64,000 bases of DNA from Isoetes taiwanensis (taxonomy: Eukaryota > Streptophyta > Lycopodiopsida > Isoetales > Isoetaceae): contig JAJEKV010000051.1 in the NCBI GenBank assembly GCA_021234155.1, positions 5,460,698-5,524,697 of the forward strand. The letters run 5' to 3'. This document shows positions 56,940 to 64,000 of this stretch, in pieces. The stretch's first letter is position 1; every line of letters starts with the position of its first letter. Below the pieces are notes generated by a model. It saw nothing but the letters and a program-made list of their open reading frames with translations. It ran no database searches and was not told the DNA's origin. Both the position numbers and the translations under genes were made by a program.

Positions 56940-59900
56940 TCAGATAGGGTTTGATGGAGATAGCCCATTCATTCCTGTGACTGCTGCAAAGTAATTCATA
57001 ATACCCCTTCTTGGTTTGCTTTGATGCTTGATGCTTGGCCTCTTCTGGAAAGACCTTTTATGTTCCATGGTTGCTGATCGTTTTATCTCCTTAGACAGTG
57101 CAAAAGTCACCCCTTTAGGGTCAGGATACTTCCTCTTCTGTGATGTCTCCATTATCATCTTATCATCATTTGACTCGGATGAAAAGAAATCACTTATTTC
57201 TGTTTGCTTCAGGCCCATTGGATTCTTTTGTTTGAGAATATTTCTCCCTTCTAGAGATAGTTCATATACAAAGTGAGATACACATTTCTGATCGTAATAT
57301 TCTACCAGCTGTCGTAGAGATGTGGGGTCTCTAAAAAGACAATGATATCTGCCTCTAATAATGTAGTAGGTTGGGCAGGTAAAAATAAAATGTTTTTCTG
57401 ACTCAACCATATTTAGATCGCACATTGGGCATTTCCGATCTTCACGGCTAATATTTTTTGCCCTACCAACCTCAATCTCCAACTGGTGAGATGACACTCT
57501 AAACTGCCCCATAGAGTATCTCACTTTACTCGGCAGATCAATATCCAAATATCCAGGCCTTACGATGAAACCATCTGCTGATATATTTAGGAAGTTATCC
57601 TTATAGACTTTCTTTTTAGCAGACAGATCTTTGACGGGATTTACCCATGTATTTGAAACATAACATAAAGACACTCCAAGTCATGGCGTATAAGCTGATT
57701 AACTTCTTGCTGAGTAAAATTCAGATTATCATCCATTATACTGTATTGAAAAGGTGGGATATTTCCCATAGAGAAACCCATCTCTTCAAACAATTTAGAT
57801 ATCCTTGAGAACCAACAACGCTTACCCTGGTCTGCCAATGTTTTAGACGACACATATGCCAACCAGGGAAGTCTTTTTTGACCTTCTTGTGACTGTCCAA
57901 AACGGTGTAACTTATGTAAATAAGTCACTGTTTGAAAGGCAATTTCAACCTTCAGAGGTTTCGCATTAAATTCAGCAAGCATTATATCATGGGGTACAGA
58001 ATGTTTGCTTCTAATCATTCTAGAAAGAAGAGAAATTTGGAGCCTCTCTAGTTGACCCCAGTCATCGGCTCGTAGGCCAACTCCCCATATTTGTGCACCA
58101 TATAAAGCTGCCGGCTTCACCCAACGTGTCGAACAGGAAGAGCTTTGTATGAACATCTTGGAAATGGAGTTGGTAGCACTGTTTTTCTAGCTGTACAAGA
58201 GAAGCATGTCCTTTTGCAATCCTTGCCTGATCAGCCTCCCTCAATCTGAAAAAGAGGGCCCGCAAACTCAACACCCAAGTAGGTGTATGTAGAAACAATT
58301 TCTACAGGCTGCCCTTGGAAAGTAAAAGAGTTAGTTTTCCAATTTTTCCACAAGGTATTGAATACCATCACTTTGGTCTTGTAGAGATTTACTTGCAGCT
58401 CTCTATCTTTGCAAAAGGCTTCTAGGGCAGCCAAATGTTTTTGGAGCCCTTGAGGAGATGGTGAGATTAGAACCACATCATCCGCATAAAGCAAAATTGG
58501 AATGCATTCCTGAGCAAGCATGGAGCCTTCTCCGCTTAAGGACTGAACAAAGTTTTCAAGCTCGTCAATGTAAAGGCCAAATAGAGTAGGAGAGAGGGGA
58601 CACCCTTGTTTAACCCCGATTGTACTGAAAACTTCCTCTGGAAACTGCCTATCTATTTTCACTCTACCTATTACATTCTCATATAATGTCAACACTGCCC
58701 AGATCAGCACGTGAGAAAGCCCCAACATTTTGAGCCTCTGAAACAACTTGTTCCGAGGAACAGTATCAAAGGCTTTTCAGAAAACAGCAATAAACTTTAC
58801 TTTTTCTTGCCTTTGCTTCCTCAATGATTGCCCTCAAAGAAAAAATACGATCAATTGTGGAAAAGGTTTTCCTGAAACCAGCTTGTCCCTTGGCTCCAAG
58901 GCTGTGATTTTCTGCAAAATCACTAAGGACCATTTCCAACACGGATCCATACAGTTTTGCCATCACATGCCCAATCATAATTAGGCGATAATTAGTAGGA
59001 TTCATAGAATCACCCGCCTTATGGATAGGCTTTATAACATTATTTGACCAAACCAGCGGGAAACCAATGCAAATAGCTTCATTAAACAGATCTGCAACCA
59101 CTGGTGCCAATGTCTTAGCCCCATGTAGAATCATTTCAGCTTGTAATTCTTCACAATCTTTTGCTTTCCCTGTGTTCAACTTTTGTATGGCCCTTTCAAT
59201 GAGAGAGACCGTAAAAAAGGTAGAAGCTTGAGGCCTCGGATCTAGCTCGTCCTGAGAGAACTGTTGGTTCTTAACATCTAAGAGAGAGTTTGCATATGCT
59301 GACCACACCCCTAGATCTTTTAAAGGACAATCTGATTTTCTAGCTGACAATTTCCTCCAAAACTGTCCAGAAGCATTACTGTAAAGAAGATTTAGCATGT
59401 GTTCTCTGTTTCTGGATTCGAAAGCCCTCTTTTTGTGCCGTGTCAATCTTTTATATTCAGCTTTAATTTCTGGTACTATATCAGGGCTGAAGTTCAAAGC
59501 ACGTTTAACTTCCTGTGCAATGTTTTACAATCCTGGTCATACCAGCCATTTTGAGGCATAGATCCAACTTTTGCCTGCTGTTCTTTGCATTCCCTGACAG
59601 AATATGGAAAGCAACCTTTAGAAGCTTCTAGCATGGCGTGAGATAGAAGCGCCGCTTTGTTCTCTAGTGAGCCCCTTTCCTCAATACCTTGAAGGTGAGA
59701 ATTCAAGACATCATTATAAACCGTGTCCATGCAGTGATCAAACTCAAAATGATAATCAAGTATCCTACCGATTGGTTTTGTTTCTACTTGAGTATTTGGT
59801 GATTTAATGGTAAAAACCAAAGGAACATGATCTCCTTTTGCAGGTCTCTTATCAACATAGAAAGAACCGATCTCACATATGAAGTCAGGAGAACCAATAA

Positions 59901-60665
59901 GATAGTCCACGACACTATTTCCACCTTTGTGCGGAAAACATGTGTATTTGGCAGACTCAAGCCATTGGAGGAGCCGGTTGTATATAATCAGGTTATGAAT
60001 CTGCCCAAGATTCAAAAGATGGCATCCATATTCAGCTATGGGTGCATTTTCTCTTATATCAGCAGATGTTCTTGCTATACCTGTTTCCCTAGGATGAATC
60101 TCTGGGATTAGAATAGGGTCGGAGCTAAAATCATTAAGGTGGACCTGTTCATCTCTTGTTCGCGCATTTAAAATCACCAACCAAAATCACATCTTTAAAA
60201 GTGGAAAATTCCACAATATCCATATAGAGTGCTTGGTATGGGGAGGCTCCCTCATATATTTCCTGATCTGTATATTCCGAGCCTTTAGGAGGAAAAAGGC
60301 ATGCTGCAACATATAGATCTCAACATGGAGATTTAGAGAGCTTGATCCAAATAAAACTTGCTTTATCATCCTTTTTCACTACCTGTAATGTCTTTGCAAG
60401 ATTCTTGCGAAATAGAACTCCTACCCCACCTGAGCCTTTGAAAATGTCTTTATTTGGTGGAATCTTCCTATACACCGATTCCCATAAGTACCCCTCAAGT
60501 ACCCCTCAACGGTTAGAAGACCTTCCTCTTCCAATTCTTATGTTTCTATAAGAAAAACGATATCTTTCTCTTTTATGACATCCATAAAATCTCTAGGCTC
60601 ATTCCATAATTTCTCATTGCAATTCCAGACTGCCAGTGATAACGAGCCTGTGGTCTCATAGACCC
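56940..60665 (-). pseudogene. LINE-D ORF2 (endonuclease, RT, zinc knuckle)
   Basis: Endonuclease: LSLAVWNCNEKLWNEPRDF and DIVFLIET near 60540-60660, then a broken middle; LLNLGQIHNLIIYNRLLQW, HKGGNSVVDYLIGSPDFICE and the AKGDHVPLVF motif (59820-59950). RT: QKLNTGKAKDCEELQAEMIL, NYRLIMIGHVMAKLYGSVLE, GQAGFRKTFSTIDRI, IGVKQGCPLSPTLFGLYIDE, ILLYADDVVLISPS (active site near 58480), TYTYLGVEF. Zinc knuckle: CPMCDLNMVESEKHFIFTC near 57380. Frameshifts occur near 60185-60590, 59495, 58760, 58235, 58100 and 57650. It is inactive. Confidence 0.9.
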
Positions 60666-60672
60666 TCATTTC

Positions 60673-61525
60673 CTATTTGGGACGCTTTTCCCTGATGATC
60701 ACTCGGCCATCCCGATAAACAGCCCACGTATTTTCTTTCCGAGCTTTCATGACTTCTTCTAAACACTTCCTCTTAAGTTCCACATGCATCATGGTTAAAT
60801 CTTCATCCATGAAGATATTTGGGAATTTCTGCATGTTCCTCCTCCTTTTCAAAGCTTCCAGCCTCGCTTTTGCTGACCGAAAGCGGATAATCAATGCTGG
60901 GCAGCGAGTTCCATTGTTCACCTTCCAGGATTTATCAATTTCATGATCTTGGATATCAAGATTATGCTGGACAAAATCAATTGCTGCTTTGGAAGGATCT
61001 GATAAATCCTTCAATCCTGTAACTCTGATATTGAGAGCTTTATCGGCTCTCCTTTGCCCTTCCTCTAAAGTGGCTGAAATGGTGTTTTTCATATAATGGT
61101 TCAGTAGGTCTGTGCTTCCTAACCACTTCAACCCACTTATTAGTTTCTGCCTGTTGTTCCTTAACAACTGTCTGTAATTCCTCAATTTTGTCAATCTGAT
61201 TTGACTGTGCTTTGATGCTGATAATTTCCTTCTCCTGCTCCGCCACAGTGGCTTTCAAACTCATTATTCTAGACCTGCTCTACCACCTTAGCCTTCAGGC
61301 TTACCAGTTCTGTTTCAATTCTGAGCATCCTGTCAAGCATTTATGTCTATTAGAGATTTCGACCATTATGTCTGGTCCAGCAGTGGGTGAATAGGGGGTG
61401 CCAACTCCTGCATTGCACCCAGTAGGTGATTGAACTGGGGTGTCTATCGGGGTCAGAGACAGACATGTCGGGAGGCTAGAATGGTGAGGAAGTTGCCGCT
61501 GATGGTTGATCAACGAGCCAGGCAA
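60673..61525 (-). pseudogene. LINE-D ORF1 (coiled coil, RRM-like)
   Basis: Minus strand. A Pro/Ser-rich start near 61525 (MPGSLINHQRQLPHHSSLPT) leads to a long coiled coil (LDRMLRIETELVSLKAKVVE; MSLKATVAEQEKEIISIKAQ; KIEELQTVVKEQQAETNKW). An L1-ORF1p-like domain follows: RADKALNIRVTGLKDL, SWKVNNGTRCPALIIRFRSA, RLEALKRRRNMQKFPNIFMD, NTWAVYRDGRVIIREKRPK. Breaks near 61265, 61320 and 61120. The protein would coat the element RNA. Confidence 0.8.
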
Positions 61526-61859
61526 ACAACGTCAGAAACGTCAAAAAGTGGAACGTAAGGTGGTCATCGACACCAAAAATTGGTAAACGGTGGTCATCGA
61601 CACTAAAAATTGGCATCGACGCTCAGTCGGGCTGTCCCGACTCACTTTGTCGTTACCGCCATCGCTATCGCCCCCGCCAGGAAAACAATCTCTATGTCAG
61701 GGCAATCTCTATGTATATGATACATGATCGATAGAAAAAATTGCTTCCCTCTTGCTTTAGCGTCTTTTGCAGTACAAATCTGTGTCAATAGAGTCGGTAC
61801 AAAAAAAATTATTTGTCCATCGCTCTTAACTCGACCGTTTATTCACTGAATCTGTTCAG

Positions 61860-63238
61860 ACGCCTTATTGACTTTGGAAGTGCCATTGATGTCTTTACAA
61901 TGAAGAACCTATATGGATCAGATGGCCCAACCCAGTAAGATTGCTCGACTCCTTTAAAGCAGAAGCACCATAAAGCATTACTGACAGACTTTGTTTGCAG
62001 GAAGGAGCAAACAATGGAATATGCCCCGCCAGAGGCATTATTTTTCAAACATTGGTTGCATTTGCATCCAGATCAGACCACTTCGTGAGTTCGATTCACC
62101 TTTTTATCCAATCATACATAGTTATCATGGCTCAAGTAATTGGTTAATTGCTTTAGTTGCATGTGGGCAGAACATGCAGCATCACATGCATTTAAGACAA
62201 ACATAAGACCTCACCCACTTCTCTATTTGTTCATCAGCATCATGTCTCTATTTGAAAATCTTGGTGGTTTTATTACTACAGATATGACATGTGGAGCATT
62301 GGGGTAGTGATGCTAGAATTGGTGCTAGGGACACCTCATGTTTTCCAGATTAGTTCCCGTGTGCGTGCATTTCTTAATCAACAGTATAAAGAGCTGGATG
62401 ACGATTCAAAACAAACATTATATTTGTAAGTTATTACAGAGATCTGTATTATTTCTTTGTTAAGCCAGTCTGAAGAAATAGCTATAAGTGAAATACTGCT
62501 ATTAAAACTATTACCTCGGACTGAAACACTTGAGAAGCTTGCTTCGTCATTTTTGCCTCCCTCATCATGAGCTGATCCTAAAAATACCCGTACAGTTTCA
62601 AAATTAAATTCTTTTTAGAGACATTGATTGCATGTCAATGTTTACTGGTTCAGAACTGGTGGAAATCCACTCAAGATAATAAAAAGGTTTCATATCTGAG
62701 TCCCTTGCAATTTCTTGTATATGTATGTTATTTGTTACACTTTAGTGGCTATTTCAGCAGTTTGTTAAGCCTCGCCTTTTTCAACAGGCTCAGGGCTTTC
62801 ATAGAAATGTGCATTTTGATTCCTTATGCATCACCTCAACATCATGATCATCTGCCACTGCAGCCGGTTAGTACCATGGTGATTCTAATATGCATTGGGT
62901 TGCCGAAAGCTAAAAAATTTCATTGAACTTATTTATTTGCTGTCTTATTTGGTTCTTAGATGACATAATAGTGCTAGGTAATTGCAAGTTACACAAGACT
63001 GTATTACTTTGTAGGATAGAAAACCTGCAAAGTCTCTACATGCCTGCCTCAATGATATTAAACTTGTAGCATAGCATGACCATGCCATTGATAGGAATTC
63101 ATATATCCTTAACGTGTCCCTAAATATTCTTAATATGTTCCTATTTTGTTCTTTGAAGGAGGTGCATCCAGTTTCATGGGATTGTAGCGAATCTGCAGTT
63201 ATGCAACAAATAAAGCAACGGGATCCACTAAACTTGGG
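61860..63238 (+). CDS. Protein kinase exons: DFG to C-lobe
   Basis: Exon 61860-61934: RLIDFGSAIDVFTMKNLYGS (DFG present). Exon 62001-62084: KEQTMEYAPPEALFFKHWLH (P-P-E activation-segment end). Exon 62282-62425: YDMWSIGVVMLELVLGTPHV, RVRAFLNQQYKELDDDSKQT. Exon 62788-62866: LLRAFIEMCILIPYASPQHH. Exon 63159-63238: EVHPVSWDCSESAVMQQIKQ, RDPLNLG. All four junctions keep phase. With the upstream exons this makes a kinase that retains Lys, HRD and DFG, so it is probably active. Last exons are not found before 64000 and may lie beyond the window. Confidence 0.88.
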
Positions 63239-63773
63239 GTATTTTCCACCCTACAATTTTTCTCTTTTCATAAAATAGTCTGTGTATTGTACTCAATACA
63301 TGTGGTCTGCGTGTATACAATAAAGAACAGGTAGGTATCTTGTGTGCTTAGCACCTGAAAAGATGGGTGTGAGCTTGAATGTGGGCTTTAGTAACGTAAT
63401 GGAATGATGAAAGCTGAGGTCTCGTATGTAGTCCTCCACGGTCCCATTTTGAACTTCCATGCCTCCCTAAATGAAGTAAATGTCTATGGAAGGGATTGTA
63501 CAGAATTGGGAATACAAAGGAGAGATGCAAGAAGCTTTTATTGATCAAGGTGGTCTTTGTAGACAAATTAAATGTCTCCTTACTTACCGATTAGCCATTA
63601 AATTGACCATTGATACTTTAGTTTGTGTTATTGACATCCATTTAAACTTAAGTGTGAACTTTTATTGAAGTCAACTTTGACACTCCCTTTAAACTAGAGT
63701 GTGAAGTTCAGTAAATTTTAAACACTGCTGGTTTTCCCCTTTAGGCAGAATGCAAACCATGGTAAGCTGTTTC

Positions 63774-63990
63774 TTAAACTTGGTGATCTGAAGTTCCTGC
63801 TGGAGGTTTGATGAACAAGTCAGCAAGCTGGTCACGAGTGAATGGTAGGCCAATCCAAGTTGACCCCCCAGAGATAAATGCTGGCAGCTGCAGTTCCATC
63901 CATAAGTTCTTCAGGCATAAGGCTATCTGTACGCACAGATTAAATTCGTCTTCAGCACTGCTCAATGTAGGCTGCTTCTTTGACATGGAG
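63774..63990 (-). pseudogene. Ty1/copia RNase H scrap at the window edge
   Basis: The minus-strand frame reads MSKKQPTLSSAEDEFNLCVQ, LCLKNLWMELQL and FTRDQLADLFIKPPAG, matching copia RNase H (SKKQ..V..S..EAEY; LW...L..L; QLAD-x-FTK-L). The segment between the Leu-Trp motif and QLAD is too short, so an internal deletion is present. More of the element should lie to the right of the window. Confidence 0.75.
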
Positions 63991-64000
63991 CATCTTGTAT

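Larger units (their letters stand above)
56760..61700 (-). mobile_element. LINE-D, near full-length L1-type element, antisense in a kinase intron
   Basis: Read on the minus strand: 5' region with a duplicated word (GGTGTCGATGACCACC, about 61558-61610), ORF1 with coiled coil and RRM-like domain, ORF2 with endonuclease, RT and zinc knuckle, a 3' hairpin (56793-56826), AATAAA and a (TTTC)n tail. It is the most complete of the four LINE copies. It is inactive because of several frameshifts. The 5' limit is approximate, within about 150 bases of the DFG exon of the host gene. Confidence 0.9.

Overview
The window is nuclear DNA of a land plant. Exons are separated by long AT-rich introns with GT..AG borders. 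The transposable elements are typical of plants: L1-type LINEs, PIF/Harbinger, Ty3/gypsy elements (one a chromovirus primed by initiator tRNA-Met), Ty1/copia remnants and tRNA-derived SINEs. Relics of a CDPK and of the plant bifunctional histidine-biosynthesis enzyme HISN4 agree with this. The clade cannot be fixed from the sequence; a large repeat-rich genome (fern, lycophyte or gymnosperm) is a guess. Most coding sequence belongs to mobile elements and is broken by stops and frameshifts. Some of those breaks may be consensus errors, because near-identical copies here differ mainly at CG-rich words and homopolymers.

Layout. 0.5-1.5 kb: broken CDPK 5' part (minus). 1.77-2.1 kb: two SINE-like units. 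3.05-4.34 kb: diverged direct duplication. 5.25-8.54 kb: LINE-A, bracketed by (CT)n. 8.55-12.9 kb: PIF/Harbinger element with a transposase (plus) and a Myb/SANT-like partner (minus). 13.2-15.24 kb: 5'-truncated LINE-B, also bracketed by (CT)n. 15.34-15.8 kb: HISN4 relic (minus). 16.3 kb: (ATCT)n. 18.3-20.8 kb: long-TIR element and a second copy of its right half. 21.95-24.69 kb: LINE-C, with a pentanucleotide expansion inside the RT active-site codons. 25.1-28.0 kb: copia scrap and a gypsy remnant with protease, RNase H and integrase but no RT. 29.1-35.5 kb: two near-identical tandem copies of an unidentified gene segment. 35.5-48.7 kb: a complete 13.15-kb LTR retrotransposon with a perfect 5-bp target duplication. 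48.75-48.91 kb: an exon beyond the insertion. 50.2-63.2 kb: a multi-exon protein kinase gene with LINE-D antisense in the intron between its HRD and DFG exons. 63.8-64.0 kb: copia scrap.

The most striking content is the LTR retrotransposon at 35522-48672. Its pol is chromovirus-like: protease, RT, RNase H, integrase and a C-terminal chromodomain remnant. Between the primer binding site and gag it carries three further ORFs. The first encodes a histone H3-like protein: an H3 N-tail beginning MARTKQ, a charged linker of about 240 residues, and a full H3 histone fold. One mobile element therefore encodes both a chromodomain, a fold that reads the H3 tail, and an H3-tail-bearing protein. I do not know of a described precedent.

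A second theme is the LINE family. Four copies (A-D) share a two-stem 3'-terminal hairpin with compensatory changes, each ends in a different pyrimidine-rich short repeat, and two sit inside (CT)n microsatellites, which suggests RNA-structure recognition and microsatellite targeting.
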